A DNA stretch of 15,928 nucleotides, from assembly GCA_003022685.1 (NCBI GenBank), contig PXSV01000136.1:1-15928 (forward strand), in the 5' to 3' direction. The DNA is from Halobacteriales archaeon SW_9_67_24 (GTDB taxonomy: Archaea; Halobacteriota; Halobacteria; Halobacteriales; Halococcaceae). The translations under genes and the position numbers were made by a program. The notes under the pieces were generated by a model. That model saw only the letters and a program-made list of their open reading frames with translations. It had not been told where the DNA came from and searched no databases. Positions 7,022 to 12,278 of this stretch are shown in pieces. Positions within the stretch are counted from its first letter, which is position 1; the number at the start of each line of letters is the position of its first letter.

Positions 7022-8027
7022 CGTTCTCCTCCGCCGCCCGGTCGAGGCGGGAGCCGTAGAGCCGCGGCCGGTTCGGGGCCGACGAGTAGCGCGTCTCCTC
7101 GGGCACCGTCGAGAACTTCGCCGTTCCGCTCATGCCGTTTCGTGCCGTCGGAATCGAGGAGTACGCCGTCGGGTTCCGCGAGTCGGGCTGTCCGACCTCC
7201 TCGACTCGCCCCTCGTTTTCCTCCTTGAGCTCCTGGACGCGCTCTCTCGTGTCGAGAAGGCTCTCCCTGAACTCCCCGACCGCGTCGCTGAGCTTCGACT
7301 GGACCCGCTGCTGAATGGTCTCGGTCGGGACGTCGATGTCCTCGCGCTCGCTCCCGTCCTCGGTGTCGGCTGTCCCACTGGTATCCCCGGTCTCGACACT
7401 GCCGGCGTCGTCGGCATCGGCATCGTCGTCGCCCACGAACTCGCGGAGCTTCTCCATCGGTCCTCCGTCATCGTCGTCGGTTACGTCGTCGGTCGCGTCG
7501 TCGAGCTCGCGCTTGTTCCGCCAGAACTCCCGAACGTTGACCGTATCCCAGAGCTCGCCGAGCTCGACGACTTGGAGGAGTTTCCGATACTTCACGGCTC
7601 CGCCGGGGTCGCCCTCCGCGATCGCGTCGGGAACCTCGCTCGCCTCGATCGCGTCCGGCAGCTCCGAGAGATCGACGGCATCCGGGAGGTCGGTGAGATC
7701 GACCGTTTCGAGGAGTTCCTCGATCTCCTCGACGACCGTGATGAGGTCCTCGACGTCCTCCTGCACCTCCTCGAAGGGGTGGTCGCTCTCCTGGGCGGTG
7801 AGCAGCGCGTCGATGTCGTCCATCGCGCGGTCGAGCAGGTCGTCGAGGTCGCTATCGAGCGTGTCCCCGTCGTCGGCCGACGGCTCGTTGGCCTCGCTGG
7901 CTTCGTCGGTCTCGTCGTCGCCCCCGCTCTCCTGGTCCGTCCCCTCGACCGTTCTGGAGAGATCGTCGAGCGTCTCCTCGACGTCCTCGGGCTCGTCCTC
8001 GCGACCGTCGGCCGACTGGTCGCTCAC
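7014..8027 (-). CDS. Acidic gas-vesicle-cluster protein, 337 residues; C-terminus possibly GvpI-like
   Basis: Not a confident match to a named family. The N-terminal 60 residues are acidic and disordered-looking. Residues 60-107 form a helical, leucine-rich region (DLDDLLDRAMDDIDALL, VEDLITVVEEIEELLETV). Residues 109-135 are three tandem 9-residue repeats ending in PDA (VDLTDLPDA, VDLSELPDA, IEASEVPDA). Next come AVKYRKLLQVVELGELWDTV and VREFWRNKRELDDA. After another acidic linker, residues 236-277 are a probable coiled coil, and the end is polar and basic (RNPTAYSSIP, AKFSTVPEETRYSSAPNRPRLYGSRL). The gene stands directly before gvpJ, where gvpI normally lies, so this tail may be the GvpI part; I cannot confirm that from memory. 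Start is GTG 8027, 4 bases after the previous stop; the end overlaps gvpJ. Confidence 0.75.
   Translation of the reverse strand: MSDQSADGREDEPEDVEETLDDLSRTVEGTDQESGGDDETDEASEANEPSADDGDTLDSDLDDLLDRAMDDIDALLTAQESDHPFEEVQEDVEDLITVVEEIEELLETVDLTDLPDAVDLSELPDAIEASEVPDAIAEGDPGGAVKYRKLLQVVELGELWDTVNVREFWRNKRELDDATDDVTDDDDGGPMEKLREFVGDDDADADDAGSVETGDTSGTADTEDGSEREDIDVPTETIQQRVQSKLSDAVGEFRESLLDTRERVQELKEENEGRVEEVGQPDSRNPTAYSSIPTARNGMSGTAKFSTVPEETRYSSAPNRPRLYGSRLDRAAEENDE
7623..7703 (-). repeat. Three tandem 27-base (9-residue) units inside the 337-residue gene
   Basis: The units encode VDLTDLPDA, VDLSELPDA and IEASEVPDA (residues 109-135). The amino acid pattern is kept but the DNA has drifted, so this is an old duplication maintained at protein level rather than a recent slippage product. 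Confidence 0.7.
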
Positions 8028-8031
8028 GGCC

Positions 8032-8532
8032 TCATCCGTCCTCCGAACGCTCCTCGAGTTCGGTCATCAGCTGATCGGCCAGCGACTGGAGTTCGTCGGT
8101 CGACATCTCGTCGAGCTCCTCGGGGGGCTCGGAGCCGCCGTTCCCCGTCCCCTCGTCGGCTGTGTCGTCGGTGTCGGCGACATCGGACGCCCCGCCCACG
8201 AGACTCTCGGCGGCCCCCTCGATATCGGTCGTTTCGAGGTAGCTCACCAGCAGCGTGACCAGTCGCTCGTCGAGGTCGACGTTCCGGCCGAGAGCCTCGC
8301 CCAGCCGTCGGCCGACGAGGCCGCCGAGCGTTCGGCCGAGCGACTCCCCGACCTCGGGGAGATCGGCGTTGCTCGACGACGTCTCCGACGCGTCGGTCCC
8401 GCTCCCGTCGCCCCCGTCGGTATCGGCGGTGTCGTCGCCCCTGTCGAGGAGGTCAGTCACGCCCCCGTCGTTGGAGCCGAGGCGGTCTTTCAACTGTGAG
8501 ATCTTCTCCGTGGTTTCGTCTCGTTGGCTCAT
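8032..8532 (-). CDS. Acidic gas-vesicle-cluster protein with Gly-rich helix (166 residues), paralogue of the 137-residue protein
   Basis: Unknown function. Residues 61-83 form a Gly-rich amphipathic helix (VGESLGRTLGGLVGRRLGEA) that recurs in the 137-residue protein at 11777-12190 and more weakly at the GvpH N-terminus. A helix DERLVTLLVSYLETTDIEGA follows, then an acidic linker, then ELDEMSTDELQSLADQLMTEL, which matches the ELDELSYRELQQLAKEV helix of the same 137-residue protein. Both ends being shared makes the two proteins paralogues. In this copy the C-terminal domain stops after one helix pair, so it looks shortened. The gene starts at ATG 8532, 15 bases after the previous stop, inside the gvp operon, so a role in gas vesicle assembly is likely by context but unproven. 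Confidence 0.75.
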   Translation of the reverse strand: MSQRDETTEKISQLKDRLGSNDGGVTDLLDRGDDTADTDGGDGSGTDASETSSSNADLPEVGESLGRTLGGLVGRRLGEALGRNVDLDERLVTLLVSYLETTDIEGAAESLVGGASDVADTDDTADEGTGNGGSEPPEELDEMSTDELQSLADQLMTELEERSEDG

Positions 8533-8547
8533 GAGTGATCGTGACCG

Positions 8548-9294
8548 CTAATCGCTTTCCTCGTCGTCTTCGCTCTCGTCGCCCTCTTCGTCCTCCTCGC
8601 TCCCGTCGGCATCTTCGTCCGCACTCTCCCCCTCTTCGGTGCTGGCTTCGTCTCCGTCCCCGCTCTCGTCGTCCCCGAGTGCGTCGAGGAGCGTGTCGAG
8701 GACGAAGTTGAGCCCGCCGAACAGGACATCGGATGCCGACGGGATCTCGATCTCCGGCAGCAGGTCGCCAAGACCGACGTCGCCGTCGGGAGCGAGCCCG
8801 CCGAGCGCTTCCGTCACGTCGTCGAGCAGCCCCACGACACCCGACAGCAGGTTTCCGAGGAGGTTCCCCGAACCCGGAACGGCCGCGACGTCCAGTTCGA
8901 TCTCGTTCAGGTCGATTTCCACGCCGAGCAGGTCCACGAACAGCCCTTCGAGGTCGAGATAGACGAGACTCGTCCCCTCCCCGCCGGAATCCCGTTCGGT
9001 CTCGGTCTGGGCACTCTTCTCGCTTATGCCGTCCGCGTCGCCTCCGTCCTCGTCTCCGTCTTCCTCTTCCTCGTCCTTCCCCTCATTTTCGTCCGTTCGA
9101 CTCTCGCCGTTGTTTTCGGCCTCGTCGTCAGCACTCTCCTCGTCTTCGTTCGGTTCCGTCTCCTCGTCGTTCTCGGCTTCGTCCTCGCCGCCGTCGGGCA
9201 GCACGACTGGCGGCTCCGTCGTGATCGCGTCGGCCGAGACGTCGGTGTGTTCGTTCGTCGGGCAACCGGTCGTGGTGTCGGAGTCGTCTGTCAT
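8548..9294 (-). CDS. Acidic protein with central PGxGNLLGNLL domain, in the gvpI position (248 residues)
   Basis: The N-terminal 105 residues and the last 40 are extremely rich in Asp, Glu, Ser and Gly and look disordered. Between them (about 108-207) is a hydrophobic domain: LVYLDLEGLFVDLLGVEIDL, then EIELDVAAVPGSGNLLGNLL, SGVVGLLDDVTEALGGL and later GGLNFVLDTLLDALG. I recall similar PGxGNLLGNLLC segments in uncharacterised secreted or surface proteins of bacteria and haloarchaea, but know of no assigned function. No signal peptide is visible. Start ATG 9294 overlaps the gvpH stop as ATGA, so it is coupled to gvpH. It occupies the place directly after gvpH, where gvpI stands in Halobacterium, but it is longer, acidic and not obviously GvpI. 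Confidence 0.78.
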   Translation of the reverse strand: MTDDSDTTTGCPTNEHTDVSADAITTEPPVVLPDGGEDEAENDEETEPNEDEESADDEAENNGESRTDENEGKDEEEEDGDEDGGDADGISEKSAQTETERDSGGEGTSLVYLDLEGLFVDLLGVEIDLNEIELDVAAVPGSGNLLGNLLSGVVGLLDDVTEALGGLAPDGDVGLGDLLPEIEIPSASDVLFGGLNFVLDTLLDALGDDESGDGDEASTEEGESADEDADGSEEDEEGDESEDDEESD

Positions 9295-9761
9295 TGTTTC
9301 TCGGTTTCGGTGGGGTGGAGGTACACTTCGAGAACGGCGTTGTTGTACGACGCGCCGTCGACGGCGAACTCGCCGTTCGGCAGTTCGATCCGGGTGAGCA
9401 GTCGATCGTCCGCAGCGATAACGAGCGTGTCCGACGACGCCTCGACACCGGCGGCGAGTTCCGCGGGATCGACGTCAGGTAGGTCGGCTGTGACCACGAG
9501 TCCGTCCTCGGCGCGGCGAACGCTCGTGGCGTACTCGGTGTCGGTTGCTTCGAGGGCGGCCGTTCCGGACTCGTCCGCGGAACTCGGCACCTCGCCGGGG
9601 CGGATGGTGCCGACCGTGATCCCGTACTCCGCACGCCGCCGGCCGTCGGTGACGCTGCCGGTTCTTCTCGCGCGCCCTTCCTCGTCCGCGTCGGCGACCG
9701 CTTCGAGCGCCTCGCGGAGTGCTGTCCCGATCAGTCCGCCGATCGTGTCTCTGTTACTCAT
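9291..9761 (-). CDS. gvpH: Gas vesicle protein GvpH (Hsp20-like)
   Basis: An accessory protein of haloarchaeal gas vesicle formation; known GvpH resembles small heat-shock proteins and contacts other Gvp proteins. The 156-residue product has an N-terminal Gly-rich helix (TIGGLIGTALREALEAV, residues 6-22), an Arg-rich linker, and a C-terminal alpha-crystallin-like beta region at about 76-152 (EDGLVVTADLPDVDPAEL, DTLVIAADDRLLTRIELP, VDGASYNNAVLEVYLHPTE). The VTADLPDVDP and NAVLEVYLHP segments are the strongest evidence. Start and stop both overlap neighbours as ATGA (with gvpG and the 248-residue gene), so translation is coupled. The N-terminal helix matches a motif in two other proteins of this locus. 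Confidence 0.85.
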   Translation of the reverse strand: MSNRDTIGGLIGTALREALEAVADADEEGRARRTGSVTDGRRRAEYGITVGTIRPGEVPSSADESGTAALEATDTEYATSVRRAEDGLVVTADLPDVDPAELAAGVEASSDTLVIAADDRLLTRIELPNGEFAVDGASYNNAVLEVYLHPTETEKQ

Positions 9762-10009
9762 CGTTTGATCTCGACCTTTCCTTGAAGGTTCTCCCGCGCC
9801 TGTTCGGCCACATCGAGCTGACGTTCGAGTTCGGCCCGGCGCTCCTCGTAGGCCTCGCGCGAGCGTTCGTCGATCTCGAACAGCAACCGGTTTTCCTTGA
9901 TGTCGTCGCGGATCGCCTCGGTGTCGTAGAACTCCTCGATCGCCATCGTGTGGACCACGTTGAGCAGCGAGACGAACGGCCGCACGAGGAGGTCGTCGAC
10001 GACGAACAT
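9758..10009 (-). CDS. gvpG: Gas vesicle protein GvpG
   Basis: A small accessory protein of 83 residues, the usual size of GvpG. It has a hydrophobic N-terminus (MFVVDDLLVRPFVSLLNVVHTMAIEEF) and a long charged coiled coil (DDIKENRLLFEIDERSREAY through EERRAELERQLDVAEQARENL), ending KVEIKR. GvpG is part of the essential accessory set and binds GvpF/GvpL-family proteins in haloarchaea. I chose ATG 10009 because the product then begins with the family start and lies one base after the gvpF stop (TGAgATG). The longer in-frame start at 10093 would overlap gvpF and adds shadow sequence. The end overlaps gvpH as ATGA. Confidence 0.92.
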   Translation of the reverse strand: MFVVDDLLVRPFVSLLNVVHTMAIEEFYDTEAIRDDIKENRLLFEIDERSREAYEERRAELERQLDVAEQARENLQGKVEIKR

Positions 10010-10010
10010 C

Positions 10011-10643
10011 TCACCGCTTGGCCCCGATTTCGATGTCGACGAAGCTGTACGGTGCCCACGGACCGGTGTACTGGATCGTGAGGGTTTCGCCATACTCGTC
10101 GATGAGCTCGTCGACGGCCTCGTCGAACGCCGCTCGGTCCTCGCGTTCGACGAGATACGATCGGTTCACGACCAGTCGGTCGCTGAACAGTCCGTTTTCG
10201 GTCTCGCTCACGCATACCGGCCCGAGCCGTTCCTCGACGGTCGCGACGATCGACTCCCGGTCGACCGTCGCACCCTCGTCGGCGAGGATCTTGAGCCCCA
10301 GCTCGACCCGCCCCTCGACGTCGTTCAGCGCCTTTCGGAACGCCCGCCGGCCACCGCGGAGCACGCCCTTCAGCGCGCGTGCGTTCTTGAACACCATCCC
10401 GAACTGCATCGGGACCACCGTTCGGCCGCCGTCGCGGTACAGCAGTTCCTGGAGCACGTCGTCGTGCGCCCGGAGGTTCTCGTCGCTCCGATCGGGTTCC
10501 ATCCGTTCGCTGTCGCTCACGATCGCCGCGAGGCTGCCGTGTTCGACCGCGTAGACGTCGCTCGCACCGTCGACGCCGTCGATCTCGAACGCGACGTCCG
10601 CGTCGTCGGTGATGCCGTACGTGTAGAGGTGTGTAGTGGCCAT
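10011..10643 (-). CDS. gvpF: Gas vesicle protein GvpF
   Basis: First gene of the minus-strand operon. The 210-residue product is a complete GvpF/GvpL-family protein: N-terminal strand LYTYGITDD (6-14), GLAAIVSD-type strand (SLAAIVSDSERMEPDRSDEN), helix AHDDVLQELLYRDGGRTVVPMQFG (60-82), a helical middle (ARALKGVLRGGRRAFRKAL), and the C-terminal ferredoxin-like part ending with YTGPWAPYSFVDIEI. In cyanobacteria GvpF coats the gas-facing side or start of the vesicle; in haloarchaea it is essential and binds GvpA. I chose ATG 10643 over the upstream ATG 10748 because MATTHLYTYG is the family start and a TATA-like box lies about 50 bases ahead. A second member of the family is the GvpL half of the fused gene downstream. 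Confidence 0.94.
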   Translation of the reverse strand: MATTHLYTYGITDDADVAFEIDGVDGASDVYAVEHGSLAAIVSDSERMEPDRSDENLRAHDDVLQELLYRDGGRTVVPMQFGMVFKNARALKGVLRGGRRAFRKALNDVEGRVELGLKILADEGATVDRESIVATVEERLGPVCVSETENGLFSDRLVVNRSYLVEREDRAAFDEAVDELIDEYGETLTIQYTGPWAPYSFVDIEIGAKR

Positions 10644-10689
10644 GGCGTGACTGCTGGGTTCGTCCGTTCCGGAACTCGGACGCCAGTGG

Positions 10690-10696
10690 TTAAAAG
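10690..10696 (-). promoter_or_regulatory. TATA-like box for the gvpF operon
   Basis: Read on the minus strand this is CTTTTAA, about 50 bases ahead of ATG 10643, predicting a leader of roughly 20-25 bases. The same A/T-rich stretch read the other way could serve a longer gvpA transcript, so the direction is not certain. Confidence 0.4.
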
Positions 10697-10736
10697 ATGG
10701 GTGCCTGCGCTGGAAGGTTCGTCCGGGACGAGAAAC

Positions 10737-10750
10737 GAGTGCAGGCACTC
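10737..10750. promoter_or_regulatory. Palindrome GAGTGC-AG-GCACTC between gvpF and gvpA
   Basis: A perfect 6-base inverted repeat with a 2-base centre, in the 150-base divergent promoter region. It lies about 15 bases upstream of the candidate gvpA TATA box. In Halobacterium and Haloferax the activator GvpE binds just upstream of the gvpA promoter elements, so the position suits an operator, but the bases do not match the GvpE site I remember. No gvpE or gvpD is in the window. Confidence 0.4.
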
Positions 10751-10764
10751 ACAACCCGAACAGC

Positions 10765-10771
10765 CATAAGG
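10765..10771 (+). promoter_or_regulatory. Candidate TATA-like box for gvpA (CATAAGG)
   Basis: The box ends 23 bases before ATG 10794, so the transcript would be leaderless or nearly so. A GGGGAG at 10787-10792 is too close to the start to be a normal ribosome site. The box is only moderately A/T-rich but is the best match at this distance. Confidence 0.35.
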
Positions 10772-10793
10772 GGGGCCGGAGTAGTGGGGAGTC

Positions 10794-11126
10794 ATGGCAA
10801 GTGAACGGCCGAGTACGGCGAGTCTGGCGGAAGTGGTCGACCGCATCCTCGACAAGGGGATCGTCATCGACATCTGGGCGCGGGTGTCGGTGGTGGGGAT
10901 CGAGATCCTGACCGTGGAGGCACGGGTGGTCGCCGCCTCGGTGGACACCTTCCTCCACTACAGCAAGGAGATATCGAAACTCGAGATGGCGAGCCAGTCG
11001 GGCGACCTCGAGGACCTCAAGGACCTCGAACTCGGCACCTCGTCGATGGTCCAGCCCGAACCCGACGAGCCGGAGGTCCGCATCGACGAAGACGAGGAAG
11101 AGCAAGAACAAGAGGCCGAACAGTAG
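10794..11126 (+). CDS. gvpA: Gas vesicle major structural protein GvpA with acidic C-terminal extension
   Basis: The shell-forming protein that polymerises into the ribbed, gas-permeable wall. Residues 9-67 hold the nearly invariant core: SLAEVVDRILDKGIVIDIWARVSVVGIEILTVEARVVAASVDTFLHYSKEI in order, that is helix 1, two beta strands and helix 2. The 110-residue length exceeds the roughly 76-80 residues of Halobacterium and Haloferax GvpA. The extra C-terminal part (about 70-110) is hydrophilic and ends in a run of Glu and Gln (EDEEEQEQEAEQ). Such a tail is likely exposed to the cytosol. It stands at the head of the plus-strand unit, divergent from gvpF, as in all haloarchaeal clusters. Only one gvpA copy is present here. 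Confidence 0.97.
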   Translation: MASERPSTASLAEVVDRILDKGIVIDIWARVSVVGIEILTVEARVVAASVDTFLHYSKEISKLEMASQSGDLEDLKDLELGTSSMVQPEPDEPEVRIDEDEEEQEQEAEQ

Positions 11127-11223
11127 TCGTTCGTCGGACTGCCCCGTCCGTCCGTTCGAACGCCCCGTCCGCCGCGCCGCATCGAATCGAGAACCGGCCT
11201 TGCCGGCCGATGCCGGGACGGGG

Positions 11224-11233
11224 ATTGATTACC
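11224..11233 (+). promoter_or_regulatory. Candidate TATA-like box for gvpO
   Basis: ATTGATTACC ends 26 bases before ATG 11259, the same spacing as the other candidate leaderless promoters here. The 132-base gvpA-gvpO gap also contains a short hairpin, CCGGC-CTT-GCCGG at 11194-11206, without a T-run. No remnant of gvpC or gvpN is recognisable in the gap. Confidence 0.35.
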
Positions 11234-11258
11234 TCCCGCCGAGACGCACGATACAGCA

Positions 11259-11774
11259 ATGGCCGACCTCGACCCCAGCGAACACACGATCGACGAACTC
11301 GAAGCCCAGCTCGACGAGATCGACGACCCGGATGCCCTGGAGGAGATCCGCGACGCGGAGACCAGCGGCGAGGACCGCACCGGGGCCATCGAAGCGATCG
11401 ACGACCGCCTCGACAGCGTCTCGAACGGCGAGAATGGCGACACGGACGACGAGAGCGGCGAGACGGACGACGAGAACGGGAGTGACGCTACCGAAACGGG
11501 TGGCAGCGGGGTCGGCATCGTCGACGTCCGCAACCAGGTCAGGAACGTGGCGGCCGATCTGATCGGCCGGCCGCTCGACGGGATCACCGAGGTCCGGGCC
11601 GACGACGACGGCTGGTACACCACGGTCGAGGTGATCGAGCGCAACTCGATCCCGGACACCCAGGACATCCTCGGGCGGTACGAGCTCGACCTCGACGCCG
11701 ACGCCAACGTCACCGGCTACCGCCGGCTCCGACGATACCGGCGGGGCGACACCGACGACGAGACCATCGAGTAG
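11259..11774 (+). CDS. gvpO: Gas vesicle protein GvpO
   Basis: A gas vesicle protein required in haloarchaea and thought to act in regulation or assembly. The 171-residue product has an N-terminal SAP/Rho-N-like helical region (HTIDELEAQLDEIDDPDALEE with DDRLD at about 7-50), an acidic Gly/Asp linker, and the conserved GvpO domain at about 84-165: VDVRNQVRNVAADLIGRPLDGITEV, DDDGWYTTVEVIERNSIPD and DILGRYELDLDADANVTGYRRLRRYRRG. The C-terminal YxVxLDxxGxxxxYxRxxRYxRG pattern is diagnostic. It follows gvpA directly; gvpC and gvpN, usually between them, are absent. A TATA-like box 26 bases upstream suggests its own promoter. Its stop is two bases from the stop of a convergent gene. Confidence 0.9.
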   Translation: MADLDPSEHTIDELEAQLDEIDDPDALEEIRDAETSGEDRTGAIEAIDDRLDSVSNGENGDTDDESGETDDENGSDATETGGSGVGIVDVRNQVRNVAADLIGRPLDGITEVRADDDGWYTTVEVIERNSIPDTQDILGRYELDLDADANVTGYRRLRRYRRGDTDDETIE

Positions 11775-11776
11775 CG

Positions 11777-12190
11777 CTACTCGTCGAGGTCGAGCGTGGC
11801 GGCCAGTCGGTCTTCCATCTCCTCGCGCTTGAGGTTCGCCGTCACGTCGACCTCCTTTGCGAGTTGCTGGAGTTCGCGGTAGGACAGCTCGTCGAGCTCC
11901 GCACGCGACGACGGCCGCCCGGACTCCTCGACGGCCCCGGTCCCCTCACCGCTCTCGTCCCCGGACTCGTCCTGCCCGCCGGTTTCGTCTCCCTGACTTC
12001 CGTCCGCGGTAGCGTCGTCTTCGCCGCCGGCCGTCGAGCCGGCCGTGGTGTCGTTACCCGGTTTCGCCGCTTCGACGCCGGCCGCGAGCGCCTCGCCGAG
12101 CCGACGTCCCAGCAGACCGCCGACCTGCTCTCCGAGCGCCTCGCCGAGTCGCCGCCCCTGCGCCTCGCTGGTCGGTTCCTGGTCGCTCAT
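11777..12190 (-). CDS. Gly-rich-helix plus SAP/Rho-N-like protein (137 residues), paralogue of the gvp operon's 166-residue protein
   Basis: Unknown function. Residues 13-37 contain a duplicated motif, RRLGEALGEQVGGLLGRRLG and EALAAG, with RRLGEAL twice at a 16-residue spacing. A disordered acidic Gly/Ser/Thr linker follows (about 40-96). Residues 98-133 are a SAP/Rho-N-like helix pair: ELDELSYRELQQLAKEV, then DVTANLKREEMEDRLAATL. Rho-N/SAP modules often bind nucleic acid, but here the family resemblance is by eye. The same two ends occur in the 166-residue operon protein, so a gas vesicle role is likely. ATG 12190 was chosen because a GGTTTATCC box is 25 bases upstream; the longer in-frame start is Arg/Ser-rich shadow. 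Convergent with gvpO. Confidence 0.78.
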   Translation of the reverse strand: MSDQEPTSEAQGRRLGEALGEQVGGLLGRRLGEALAAGVEAAKPGNDTTAGSTAGGEDDATADGSQGDETGGQDESGDESGEGTGAVEESGRPSSRAELDELSYRELQQLAKEVDVTANLKREEMEDRLAATLDLDE

Positions 12191-12214
12191 GAGTGTCCTA
12201 TCCACGGCGACGGC

Positions 12215-12223
12215 GGATAAACC
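12215..12223 (-). promoter_or_regulatory. TATA-like box GGTTTATCC, probable leaderless promoter
   Basis: Ends 25 bases before ATG 12190. The nonamer is identical to the one in front of the 85-residue gene at 4460, at nearly the same distance from the start. The rest of the 12191-12278 gap shows nothing else. Confidence 0.5.
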
Positions 12224-12278
12224 CGACGGCGACGCGTCAGTCCAGCGTTTCGGTCGTGGCGGCCGTCGAGCGCGACCG

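Noticed and set aside
6531..8258. A 575-codon plus-strand frame opposite gvpJ and the 337-residue gene
   Set aside because: Ser/Leu/Val-rich shadow of acidic codons on the other strand, with no domain and no promoter or ribosome site.
8555..9180. Long runs of TCG/TCC/TTC-type codons that look like simple repeats or possible CRISPR-like DNA
   Set aside because: These are coding strings for Asp/Glu/Ser-rich tails read from the other strand. They have no constant repeat unit or spacers. I saw no CRISPR array, tRNA, rRNA or insertion sequence in the window.
11194..11206. Hairpin CCGGC-CTT-GCCGG between gvpA and gvpO as a terminator
   Set aside because: The stem is only 5 bases and there is no T-run, so I do not call termination here.
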